Below, in pieces: positions 40,367 through 51,902 of a DNA stretch of 64,000 bases. This stretch comes from Chytridium lagenaria (taxonomy: Eukaryota; Chytridiomycota; Chytridiomycetes; Chytridiales; Chytridiaceae), in assembly GCA_025449115.1 (NCBI GenBank), contig JAHLKC010000017.1, forward strand, positions 186,001-250,000. Direction: 5' to 3'. Numbering within the stretch: the stretch's first letter is position 1; every line of letters begins with the position of its first letter. The notes under the pieces are model-generated. The model was not told where the DNA came from and did not search any database. It saw only the letters and a program-made list of their open reading frames with translations. The position numbers and the translations under genes were made by a program.

Positions 40367-41886
40367 TTTCTTGTAAAATTCGGTAGAGTCGCATAATTAT
40401 AATGTTTTTCAAAAAAATGTCACAATAACAACACACTCAACCATCATCCAAACCCTTCTTAGTGACTTCTCCAACAAGCCCTAAAAAGAAGCGAAGTAAT
40501 CATCGTGTTGCCTCCTCGTCAATGCCGACTGTATGGTCCAACTCATCCTCACATACGCCATGGACCATATTCAAGTCCAAACCGCCAGTTAAAACTCATC
40601 TTCAAGCTCCCAACTTAAGCAGCAAATTCATTCATATATTTTCATTCCGAAATACGTGCAAAATGATTCTCTTTCAGTCCTTTTTCGCGCGAGTCACGAA
40701 AATGCTCCTCTGCCCTTTCTTTTCCTTTCTCTCTTCACTTATCCTATCCATCCTCTACAAAGTTTTTTGCATTTCAGCTGGCCCCACTATCGCACAAATC
40801 GATCCTCAAAGCAAAACAAAAGGCCGTCTTCCCCTCGAAAGCATTCCAGCATAAGCCGCAAACAAGCCTAAAACAACAGAGAAAAGATTCAGCCAAGATT
40901 GGGGAAAACGCAAGAACGGGCGGTTTTTGCCCGCGCTTTCATAGGTCCTCGAGAGGAACGAGACCGTGGTTAAACCCTTCTTACATTTACAGCCACAGTC
41001 AAACTCATCAGACAACGGCCATGTTCGTCACCCCTTCTCACTGGCGTGCACGTGTATAAAAGTCGATGACCCTATTACAACCTCACTGACCCCCTCAACT
41101 ACTCTTTAAAGAACCACAACCGCATAGATGGAAGAGGTATCTTTAGCTTACACGTATGGTGTAGTTTGTGGATATTCTCAGATTCGCAATACCTCAAAAT
41201 TCTCCCTACAAAAGCCCAGAAACCACTTTTTGAAAAGCGAAAAAAATCCTCTCCCAATCCTTCAATGTTCGTTCCTCTTCATCATGATCCAGCGAGTCCC
41301 TCTCATTCTAGACTCGCTTCATCTCGTTGAAGTGCTATATTCATATACCAACCCGCTCGCCTTATCTCTGTCCTGCACAATCCCATTGCAGTGGCAGCCA
41401 TTATCGAGTTCGGGAAGATTGAAACATGTCAATGGATCGCTGACACCACCTAAATTCATCTCACAGGTGGAGTTTGATAGTAGCTGTTGACACATTTTAT
41501 GATGTATGATTTTAGTATCCTTTGTAATGCTTGCTCTGATGTGAGGTGATATCACAGGCGTGGTATGGTTCTGATCGAGGTTGTCCCTTAGTTTGATTTT
41601 GTTTCGGGCATTTTCATTCCTCTATACTCTATACGACCCGTAAGTGTCGCTCTATGTACCAAATAAAATAAAAAGTTGGATTTCACTGTTTTATTTCATG
41701 AAAGAATGAAAGAGTTGATCAAAGCAAAAAAAAGAATAAACACTGCATCTGAGGGCAATCATCAAAAGAGAGTGAAAGGGAGTTTGCGGGAAATAGCTAA
41801 AAAAAAGTGTTGTAAAGTCAACAAAAACCAAATATCCAGATCAAGGAAGGGCGGAACGTAATCAAAGAAATTAGCAGAACTCGGGT
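40367..41886. other. Region without a recognised gene
   Basis: About 1.5 kb between the VPS72 start and the 3' end of SDHA. Several open frames of 60-130 codons exist, but none has a recognisable motif or good composition. Treated as intergenic. Confidence 0.45.
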
Positions 41887-44280
41887 TTAGTAGACTCTTG
41901 CAACAGGGGGCACGTGCTTGCACTCAGCCTCGTCAAGTGTAGTAGAGATGACGGGCCTGTACTCGAGCTTAGTTTTAAGAGTAGCATCGTCGTGCCACGA
42001 GAGAGTGTGCTTCATCCATTCCTTGTCATCACGGTCCTTGTAGTCCTCACGAGCGTGAGCACCACGTGACTCCTTACGAGCAGCGGCAGAGTGCATGGTC
42101 TGAACGGCGTTGGTCATCAAGTTCTGGAGCTCAAGGGTCTCAATCAAGTCGGTGTTCCTAGGTACATAAAGTTAACAACATTACGAAATATCTAGGAATA
42201 TTAATAGCCGAAAAAGACACTCACCAAATCAAAGACCTGTCGGTCACCTTGAGGTCCTTGTTCAAAGCCGCAACCTGATCAATCAACTTGGCACCCTCCG
42301 CAAGCGACTCCTCCATCCTAAACACAGCCGCGTTGTTCTGCATAACCTTCTGCATCTTCAACCTAACCTCTGCGGTAGGGTTGCGTCCATCAGCGTACCT
42401 CATCTTATCCAAGTTGGCAATAGTAGCCGCTCCGGCGTCTTTGGGAAGGGGCTTGTGGGGAGTACCAGGCTTCAAGGTATCACGGATGTGGTGGGCAGCA
42501 GCACGACCGAAAACAACAATGTCGAGAAGGGAGTTGGCACCAAGACGGTTAGCTCCGTGGACAGAGACGCAGGCGGCTTCACCGGCGGCGTAGAGACCGG
42601 GGACAACCTCATCCTTGCCGTTGACGTGGTTGATCACCTCGCCGGTGTAGCGGGTAGGGATACCACCCATGTTGTAGTGAACGGTGGGAAGGACGGGGAT
42701 GGGCTCCTTGGTGACATCAACACCTAAAGTCATCGATTAATAAAATGTATATTAACTCCGCTAAATAAAGGACAAAAATAAACGCAGAAACATACCAGAG
42801 AAGATAGCGGCGGTCTCAGAGATACCCGGAAGCCTCTCGTGAAGAACCTCCTTAGGCAAGTGCGAAAGCTGAAGGTAGATGTGGTCCTTCTCAGGTCCAA
42901 CACCCCTACCCTCCCTGATCTCAATAGTCATAGACCTGGAAACGACATCCCTAGACGCAAGATCCTTGGCACTAGGGGCGTACCTCTCCATAAATCTCTC
43001 ACCCTCAGAGTTCAAAAGGTATCCTCCCTCACCACGAGCACCCTCAGTAATCAAACATCCAGCACCGTAGATGCCAGTGGGGTGGAACTGAACAAACTCC
43101 AAGTCCTGGAGGGGAAGACCCGCTCTAGCGACCATAGCGTTACCCATCACCAGTGCAAGTGTGAGCGGAGGTGCAAGAGAAGTAAGCCCTTCCATAACCA
43201 CCAGTTGCGAGAACGGTCTTGTGAGAGCGGAAACGGTGGAGGGTACCATCCTCCATGTTAAGAGCGATGACACCACGGCACTCGCCGTTTTCCATGATAA
43301 GGTCGAGGGCAAAGTATTCGATAAAGTAGGTGGTGTTGTAGCGGAGAGATTGACCATAGAGAGTGTGGAGGAGAGCGTGTCCAGTACGATCAGCGACGGC
43401 AGCGCAACGGTAAGCCTGACCACCTGAAATTAAAACCTGAATTAGATTTCTTTTGCAAGCATAAAGAATCAAGCTGCAGAAAATCAATACTAACCCTTTC
43501 CGAACTTGAGAGACTGTCCACCGAAAGCACGCTGGTAGATTTTACCCTCCTCAGTCCTAGAGAACGGCACACCGTAGTGCTCCAATTCAATCACAGAGTG
43601 GGGTGCCTCACGACACATGTAGTGAATAGCATCCTGATCTCCCAACCAGTCCGATCCCTTCACGGTATCATACATATGCCACCTCCAGTCGTCCTCCGTC
43701 ATGTTGCCCAATGCAGCGTTAATACCACCCTGAGCGGCGACGGTGTGAGACCTCGTTGGGAAAAGTTTGGTAATGCAAGCAGTGTTAAAACCTTCTGAGG
43801 CGAGACCGAAAGCAGCGCGGAGACCGGCACCACCGGCTCCAACGACAATGGCATCGTAGGTGTGGTCGATGATGGGGTAGGTGGCGGAAAGAGGGGTCTA
43901 TAAAGTGATTGCAAGTCGATCGCAGTTTAGAAAACGGAATGAAATCGGAGATGAGCAATTTGAAGAAGGAAAGGAATAGGAAAATCCTACCTCAGCGGCC
44001 TTTGCTCTCAGAGGCTGGCTGGAGGTGACGAGGCGGGCGGGAGTAGAGCGGTGAAAGGAGCGAACGGGAGCTGTAAGTAAAGTTGACGATCAGCTCAAAT
44101 TCCCTCCTTGTGTTAAACGAAACGGAAATACTTACTAGAGGTGAAGCTCCGCGCCTATCCAAACAAAAAGACCAAGATAAAGGGGAGGAACACGCATTAG
44201 CTGTCTTATTCAAGATTGGTAGTCTTCTCAAAAGCAATATAACTCACGGAGCGGGCAAAAGCGTTGTTGAGGCGAAACAT
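41887..44280 (-). CDS. SDH1: Succinate dehydrogenase flavoprotein subunit
   Basis: Catalytic subunit of mitochondrial complex II, oxidising succinate to fumarate with covalent FAD. Seven exons: 44248-44280, 44136-44154 (19 nt), 43991-44070, 43495-43897, 42796-43423, 42225-42723 and 41887-42158. The presequence [16 protein letters not shown] is basic and typical for mitochondria. FAD-binding [19 protein letters not shown]. The flavinylated His lies in [18 protein letters not shown]. Active-site blocks [20 protein letters not shown] and [17 protein letters not shown]-terminal [19 protein letters not shown]. The stop is after PPVARVY. An extra base in the CCC run at 43143-43145 breaks the invariant [13 protein letters not shown]. 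Because this gene is essential and otherwise perfect, that is almost surely a sequence error. The 19-nt microexon is unusual. Confidence 0.96.
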
Positions 44281-45709
44281 TGCAGACTAATCAAACTCGG
44301 CAGATCCTATTTTAAACAAGAAGAAAACGGATAGAAGATCCAGTTAGTTTCAATAATGCTTCCACATGCGACGTATAAAGAGCACCCCGTTTCTCTCCCA
44401 ACACAAACTTTGGCGTACCAGACAACAATATACGAGAGGAGAAAGGGGGTAGGTAAATAAGCGCAGAAGTCAGCCTAGCAGGCTAGCAGGGATTGAGAGT
44501 AGAGGAAACAATGAAGTAGACGAGGCAAGTAACGACGGGTGAGCAGGGTTCTAAAAGGTGAAGAGGCCCTGTTGAATCGGGAATAACTCACCCCACGAGG
44601 TTCACAAGAGCCGAAATTTTATAATGTTTCGAAAAAGAGAAAAAAAAAGAAAGAAAGCGCTGTTGGGAGATGGGGATTTGGATCGCTTGGACGCCTCATT
44701 GGTGATGACGTTGGAAAAAATGCATCACTTGAGACGACGGATGCATCATTGGAGCATGAGTGATTGCACATGGACGCTTATTTGGGATATGATGTTGAAG
44801 GAGTTGCTTATAGGATGGTACTGAGCACGAGCAATCAGGTTAACCGTGTTTTATTAAGAGAAAACTTAGATCGGCAGACCGGAAGTGACAGCTACCGCAA
44901 AAGCAGCGTTGGAGATTCATCAAATGCCCATTGTGTATAACCTTTTCCCTTCCGCCTCTGTCTGATCCTTACCCCCACCCACATTCCTTCCATATAAATG
45001 AATCTTCCAACTATTTGTAAAGATACTACGGCGCCCTGTCGTTTCAGTTATTTACTGCTTGCAGTCGTGCCCTCAGCCCCTCTTCCACCTTTCGCCTCTC
45101 CTTCCGCGATGCGTCAGTCGTGCTCTTCGACGACGCGGTCCATTCCTCGACATGATGAGGTCACTTCAGAAATTGTCGACTGATTTAAATCTCGGTCACG
45201 GGACCAGAAACCAGATTTCTGAATTTATATTCTGTGACGATGGTAGACTTTTCGATTCTGAAAGGCGTCGTTCAAATGTAAGCAGCATCACAATAACCCG
45301 CAAAGCTTCTTTTCTTATTACTCCGTCTGCAATGGTGTACACGTTGACCGTATAATGGGACTACTCGGAGCGACAGAGGTTTTCCTTTGGAAAGTACCTC
45401 TGCATGCCGTAATGTTCATTACTGGAATGCTTGAAAATGTACAGTAAAAAGTTTATATATTGATGCGTCATTGTGTCTATTTTATAAAGTGATCAACAGC
45501 GACACATGTGGAAAAGGAAAAAGAATATTGATAGATTTTATACAGTCCAGACACGACGAATAGCAAAAGAAAAGAACGGATTCCACAGTAACGCCCGCAA
45601 AAACGAAATTAAAACGTGATAAGGTACCTTAAAAAGGTAAAGAATGGCGAATGGTACAGCAGAGACAAAAAGGAAAATCCAACAATCTATATTCGAAAGT
45701 CATCTGCAC
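44281..45709. other. Intergenic region, no gene seen
   Basis: About 1.4 kb between the SDHA start and the 3' end of the WSC gene, transcribed away from and toward it. Short unsupported frames only. Confidence 0.5.
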
Positions 45710-48641
45710 TCATGGTAAGGAATTTTCGTACGGTGGACGCGCAGAGTTGATGCGCGCAGAGCGATCTAGTGCTGGTTTCCCGCTGAAACTCCTTCCGCCG
45801 AGATCAGGGATAAAGTAGGCCGAGAGACGCCACGTTCCTCCACAATTTTGGTTGCCATCAGCTGAACAGGCTGTGTCGCATTGGTCGGGGAAGGCGAATT
45901 GTTTGGTGACGTCGCCGTTGAACTGTTTGGCAGCCCAGCATTGCTAAAAAAAATAAGGAAAGAAAGAGAGAAAGAAAGTAAGCAAAATACATGGGTTAGA
46001 GGTAGACACATACCCCGTGATATTCCAGACCAAAGTAAGCGTATTCCTTTTCTCCAGCCTTCTTTGCGCATGATGCAATATCTTCATTATCCCCGCCGAG
46101 CCTTTCCGAAAGGAGTCGATTGCCGTCCTGGTTTGGCAGAGGCTCCCTCAAGCAGCCAATCTTGTTGTAATCGACGGGAAGGTTTGCCTTTGGGAATCTG
46201 ATTCTTGTTTACGCTCGGCATTGCGAAAGCGCGAAGACGCCAGAAACCACCGCAATTGTCTTCCTTATCTTTCTTGCATGGCATATTGCACTCGTTGTCA
46301 TTGGCGAAATGGTTTTCGGGTCCGTCACCGAGATCGTTATCACCCCAACATTCCTAAGGCGAACGTTAGGAAATAAACGAGGGTAACAACAGATATAATG
46401 TTACTCACACTTTCCGTTTTCCAGTCCAAAGAACTTGTATCCTTTACTCTTTGCGAGATCAGCGCAACTGTCAATATCCTCGTTATTGCTAAGACGGTTA
46501 TCCAAGATTCGGTCATCGTCACGGTTTGGGAACGGCTCACGCATGCAGCCAATCGAAATGTATTCCTCGTCTGGAGTGGGAGCAGGAACAGCTTTGACTG
46601 GAGCCGGAGAACCTGTGAAAGGATTCTTTGCACCAAGTTTACGAACACCGTAGAGGTTCATTTTGAAAGGGGCACCACACATGTCGTTAGGATCTTTCGG
46701 GCACTTCATATTGCATTCGCCTTCTGGCAGTTTAAGAGACTTGATGTCAGCTTGGCCATTGTTCAAATTAGCGGCGGCCCAACATTCCTAAAGAAGTATA
46801 TATAAGTTATAATTAAGAGAGCTAAGATTTAAAAGTGATAAGAGTGAAAGAGACTGATGAATTTACCCCTCCATTTTGCAATCCAAAATATGCCAACTTG
46901 TTAGCCTCAGCAGCGTCTCCACAGCTTTCCGGAGTTCCCGAAGCCTCTAAATAACTACCCAATAGACGAAGTGCTCCGTAACCCGGATCCCTGTAGCAGC
47001 CGTAGTATTCATCATCATCGGCCGGCGGGGGTGGGGGAGCTGCTTTAACCGGCGGTGGTGGGGGAGGTGCTTTAACCGGCGCTGGTGGAGCTCCTTTCGC
47101 AGGATCCTTTGCACCGAGCTTTACAACGCCATAGAGGTTCATTCTAAATCCGGCACCGCACATTTCGCTCGAGTCTTTCTGACATTTCATGCTGCACTCG
47201 CTTTCTGATACCTTTAGAGATCTAATGTCAGTTTGGCCATTGTTCAATTTGGCGGCAGCCCAGCATTCCTAAAAAAAAAACGTTAGATCGATGATAACCG
47301 CCAATATGATTATGAAAGATTGCATAGAACTTACAGCTCCGTTTTGTAGCCCGAAGTACGCCATGCCCCTAGCTTCAGCAGCGTCACCACAAGATTCGGA
47401 AGTTGTCGGATTCTGCAAGTAGTTCCCCAAAAGCCTAAGTTCTCCGTACCCAGGATCCCTATAGCAGCCATAATATTCATCCTCTCCTTTATTGTCATCG
47501 GAAGGGTCGTTCGCAGGTGTTCCGGTGATAACCTTCCCACCTAAACTGGGGACCGCGTAAGCAGCGAGACGCCAGGTTCCACCACATTGTTTCTTTCCGT
47601 CCTTCCGGCAAGGAGTGTCGCAGTCCTTCTCGAACGCGAACTGCTTCGCGACATTGTCGGGAAACTCTGAATCGGCCCAGCATTGCTTAAATGGTATAAG
47701 TTTTAGAAGAATAAAGAATTTAGTTTTCAAAGAAAAGGATACTCACTCCTCCATATTCAAGTCCAAAATATTTCAAGTTCTTGGCGATAGCCTTCTTAGC
47801 ACAAGATTCGGGATCATCTCCGTCTCCAAGACTTTCTTCAAGTAGCCTATTTTCGTGCTTGTGCGGGAGAGGTTCCCTCATGCAACCAATGTACTTGAAA
47901 TCGTCAGGTTTTTTGACTGGTGTTTTAGGAGCCGCAGGTTTACTCGACTCTCCCATGCAGGAATATTGTAAGCTGCAATATGCCACCATCCGCCAACAGT
48001 TCTGCTTCGGATCCGCGTTACAGCGCATGTTGCATTTGTTGTTATCGACATGACGCTTGCTGATGTCAAAGGCAAAGTTCTCCGAAGCCCAACATTCCTA
48101 CGAAAAAAAAATAACTGCGTAAGCAAGCAACGGATATATTCTAATGATCAGAAAACTTACCCCTCCAGCCTCGACACCAAAGTAGCGGAATTCTTGTTTC
48201 TTGGCCGCTTGAGCACACTTTTGGAACGTGTTCATGTCGTTAATTCTCGTAGGGAGGAGTCGATTGTCTTGCGCGTTGGGGAGAGGCTCGCTAAGACAAC
48301 AATGTATTTCACTCTGAAACGGGCGGGATGCGGTTTCTGGTTCAATGTCCATCCGTCGGAATTCTCATCGACTTGAATGACTTTCTTCGGATGTTGGACT
48401 CGAGGTAGAGTTATGCCGGGATAAGGTTCGGCTGTGGTCTTCACTTTTTGGATGCCTTGAGGACCTCTTGTCTAATTGGATGCCGGAGGAAATGAGAGAG
48501 ATGTGGTAATCTCGGCTTTTGAGACCACCGACGTTAGAGGAAGATGGAGAGTTTGATGTCCCGTTAACAGACAGCGACTGGGACGGAAGTTGATGCACCG
48601 ATGCAGGCGATGATCGCAGGAAGGACGAGAAAGAGCCGCAT
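45710..48641 (-). CDS. Secreted protein with six WSC domains
   Basis: Signal peptide MRLFLVLPAIIACIGA from 48641, a Ser-rich linker, then six WSC carbohydrate-binding domains. Each has the start motif GC-x-R/S-E/D-P, the SC or CA middle Cys, the FGLExGG / ECWA block, a CNMxC pair and a CGGxWR-like end. Starts: CCLSEPLPNAQDNRLL (48290), GCMREPLPHKHENRLL (47885), GCYRDPGYGELRLLG (47465), GCYRDPGYGALRLLG (46990), GCMREPFPNRDDDRIL (46550) and GCLREPLPNQDGNRLL (46160). Introns recur after the GG/GV before ECWA, once per domain. Pro-rich linkers (APPPPPPVKAAPPPP) separate domains 3-5. The last residues run to a stop at 45710. Frame changes are needed near 48570, 48300 and 46190. Likely a wall-glycan-binding secreted protein; there is no transmembrane or GPI signal at the C-terminus. 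Confidence 0.85.
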
Positions 48642-49565
48642 CGTTAGATGTTGACCGCACTCAAAATAGTTTGAATGTGATAGATTCTTTTGTTGCGAGC
48701 TTTATTTGGTAGCTTTCTTTCCAGTAATGTGATGAAAGACTCTTCAGCCTTTGTTGACCTCACACACGATATATATTAAGGCAGGATTACCCCTGACCCT
48801 TCAGCGTTTCTCCAACGATCCATGACTTTGGTGTCCATATGCCAAAAAGCGACCAGAAAAAAACCTTCCGTCGTCGCATTGCGAGACCGAGATTTGTCTC
48901 ATGGTGCGCAGTTGTGTCTCAAGTGAAACAGGATTTTTGGCAGGTTTTTGGGAAAGCAGACACAATGAACTTTTTATGGAAGATGGGACGCTGAAAACAC
49001 TGTTTATAATTGGCTGATTAATATATAAAATATTTACTCGGTTGATCCGCCATTTTTCTGTAAAGAACAAAGTTGAACGAAACTGCTGGAAACTGTTGCC
49101 AAAGTTGTTACAGGTAAATACATGCGGGCATAACTCCCATGGATCAGGTACTAAATACTGAGGCTTAAGAGATTTTGATGAGATGCCTTCTGGTATTCAT
49201 ATAGGCACATAGTCTTTACATAGACAATGGCTCGACAAGGTTACAGGTTTGGAGAATTAGTAATGATTGTAGTGACGCATCGCAGGAAAATCTGCAGCGT
49301 TTACCAAATTTCTGAAAAGTAAATAAAAATGCGTCAACTGATCAAAGGGTACTCAATAGATTTCAAGATATAGAGGCACTTTTATTTTTTATAACGTTGC
49401 CATCAAGTTCGTTTTTTTATGAGGCGCAAACAAAACAACCCCCTCCGATAATCATCATCGGGAAAAGGGGAAGGATAAGGGTGTAAGTGAAATCAAAACT
49501 GCTCTCACAAGAAAAGTCTCTAAAAAACAAAACAAGAGAGAGGAAGCTAAGCCATGAAGAAGCGT
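48642..49565. other. Intergenic stretch with TATA-like element
   Basis: Contains a TTAATATATAT element on the minus strand (48769-48778), about 130 bp upstream of the WSC gene start. No gene seen. Confidence 0.5.
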
Positions 49566-51735
49566 TTAGCAGTCAGCGGGGAGAGCAAAGACGTTAGCCT
49601 TTGTTGAGGTGGCACCGAAACCGAGACCACGCTTGGCAAAGCCCTTCCAGATGGCGCACTTGAACTTGCCGCCAGTGTTCTTCTGGTCGGCTTGGATGAT
49701 GGCGTCACGGGCAGTGATGAAGGTGGGGTTGCAGGGTTGGAGCTTCATACCGTCGACAAGGTTCTGGAGGAACCTGATGTTACCAGCGGAAGAGGAGACG
49801 TTGGTGATGTCAGCCTCGAAACCCTAGAAATTAAAAAGGGAAGGTTAGGGATATGGTGTTGCAATAATAACGGAGGAGAAGATATTAAGAAAAAAAGACG
49901 GTACTCACGGCGATATCGACCATGTTCCAGTAGGCCTCGTAGAGCATGGTGGACCAGACCTCACCAACACCGTGGACCTCAGTGACGGTCTTGAGGGTAG
50001 AGTACATGTGCTTGTTGGTGGTGGTGGAGGTGGAGTAGGGGTAAGTTCTGATACCAACAGACTTGTTGACAACGTAAGCACCAGTGGCACGGTCAGAAGC
50101 ACGGGTCATGGAGCCGTCCATGGTAGCCCACCACGCGACAACATCAGACCAACCCTCACCCCATACCACCAGACTCGCCACCAGACAGACAGTTGGCATT
50201 ACCAGTTCCACCAGTGAGACGGTTGGAGAGACCGTGGGTGAGCTCGTGTTGAACGACACGTTGTCCTCATCACCATCACGCTTGGGGGTGGTAAGATCAA
50301 AAACGTACATGTTCATGGTTCCAGCCTGACCATCGGGGGGAGTGGCAAAGTTGGCGTTGTTCGTGCCCGCCGCCTGAATGTTGGCGTTAATGGCGTCATT
50401 GCCCTTACCGCCCTATAAGATAAATTAATATAAGTATGATGTGTGTACTAGAGAAACACCTATAAAGTTTAAAAAAGAGCACACACCTTTCCGAAGTTGT
50501 TCGTTTGGAAGTTGGCAGAGGCCTCATTGAAACCGTACTTGTACATCAAGTCGTGGTAGTAGTTGGTGATGTAGTGGACCTGGGCAATGGCGGCAGGGAT
50601 GGAAGAGGCGGGGTCTTTGGTGGTGTCGTAGACGTAGTCGAACTTACCGCCGTTGCGGGAGGTGGCGACCTTGTTGGCCTGGCGGGAGTTGGCGTTGTTT
50701 CCGACAGACTTGAACTCGCCGTTGACGGCGGGGTTGAGCCATCCGCTGGGGGACGCGGTCTTGTCAGCGGGGTCAGAGATAAGGACCTGGCCGTTAAGGA
50801 TGTTCTCCTTGTTAAAGGGAACAACGTTGTAGACGGCCACGGGAGATTCAGGAGGAACAACAGTGGTGGTAGGAGGAGGGGGAACAACAGTGGTCACAGG
50901 AGGGACAACAGTGGTCACAGGGGGTGCGACGGTGGAGGTGGGCGGAGGAACCACAGTGGTGGTAGAAGGAGAACCACCAAAGTCGTGAACCCAGTTGGTA
51001 GCGCCAAGGATGGCTCCAGAGCTGGCAGAGACGAACAAGTTATTCCACGCGTCCTCACGGTGGCGGATCTCAAGGTCCCAGACGGACTCGAGCTGACCAG
51101 AGGGGGTCAAATAGTACTTCTCGGAAGCAAAGATGTCCTGCATGGCAAAGGGAGCACCAGTGACCTTGCCACCAGCGAACTTGAGTGACTTGGTGAGACC
51201 AGTGGTGGAGTAGCCGAGGGCCTTGGCGGCAGCAACGACGGCCTCGGGGGCGCTGAGAGTCCTCAAGGATGAGGGAGCGACGAGGTTGGCGGTGCTGGAG
51301 GCGGCGTGACCAGCAGAGATGATGGTGCCGTCAGTGTCAATGTTAACGTTGGACACCAAGTTGACGATGGGGACACCTTGGTAGGTCTCAACCATGTGGA
51401 CGTGCTGGATGCCGTTGGTGGAGCCAATGCTATATAAGAGGAAAAATATAATGAGGCCACCGAACGGAAGAAAGAGGGGCGATAATATCAGGAACAGAAA
51501 ATAAAACTTACGAGGAAGTGACAGCGAGCTTGGAAATGTCTCCGTTGGTCTTGCCAGCAACAAACATCTTGGCGTTGTCAACGGCAGAAGCTCCAGGAGC
51601 AAAAGAAGGCTCATAAACCGCAGTGAAGACGGACTCCGGAACGTGGAGGCTGGGGAGCGAGGCAGGGGCAGCAGCGGGAGCAGGGGCGGCGCGGACGATG
51701 GCCGCGATGGCGATAAGAGCAGCGATGGCGAGCAT
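49566..51735 (-). CDS. Fungalysin (M36) secreted metalloprotease
   Basis: Extracellular zinc endopeptidase made as a pro-enzyme. Four exons: 51512-51735, 50487-51429, 49909-50412 and 49566-49823. Signal peptide [20 protein letters not shown], propeptide with an FTP-like region ([20 protein letters not shown]) and [18 protein letters not shown]. The mature domain has [21 protein letters not shown] and the zinc site [18 protein letters not shown] (HExxH) near 50240. The third ligand region is [13 protein letters not shown] and the end is [20 protein letters not shown]. Between propeptide and catalytic domain lies a repetitive Thr/Val/Pro linker ([20 protein letters not shown], about 50860-50980), unusual for the family. 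Frame changes near 50262 and 50165 flank the zinc site; probably indels. Confidence 0.9.
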
Positions 51736-51894
51736 TTTGACTATCTAGAGGTTCTGGTGGTGAGGTATAGAGTTTGAGAGTGTGTGTGTGTTTGGATGTG
51801 AGTGGGTAAAGTTCCCTTCTGCAAGGTAGAGTAGGGAAGCTGGTTGGTTGGTTGATGGAGGTGAAGAGAGGGGGGTGTTGGTTGAGATGGCTCT

Positions 51895-51902
51895 ATTTTA
51901 TA
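51895..51902 (-). promoter_or_regulatory. TATA-like element of the fungalysin gene
   Basis: TATAAAAT on the minus strand, about 160 bp upstream of the start at 51735. Confidence 0.4.

Noticed and set aside
41128..41490. 120-codon plus-strand open frame as a possible gene
   Set aside because: No motif, no supporting splice or composition signal, and no neighbour context.
44624..45355. Short frames between SDHA and the WSC gene
   Set aside because: No recognisable features; treated as intergenic.
50505..51188. 227-codon open frame antisense to fungalysin
   Set aside because: Mirror of a GC-rich coding region; the minus strand encodes the recognisable protease.
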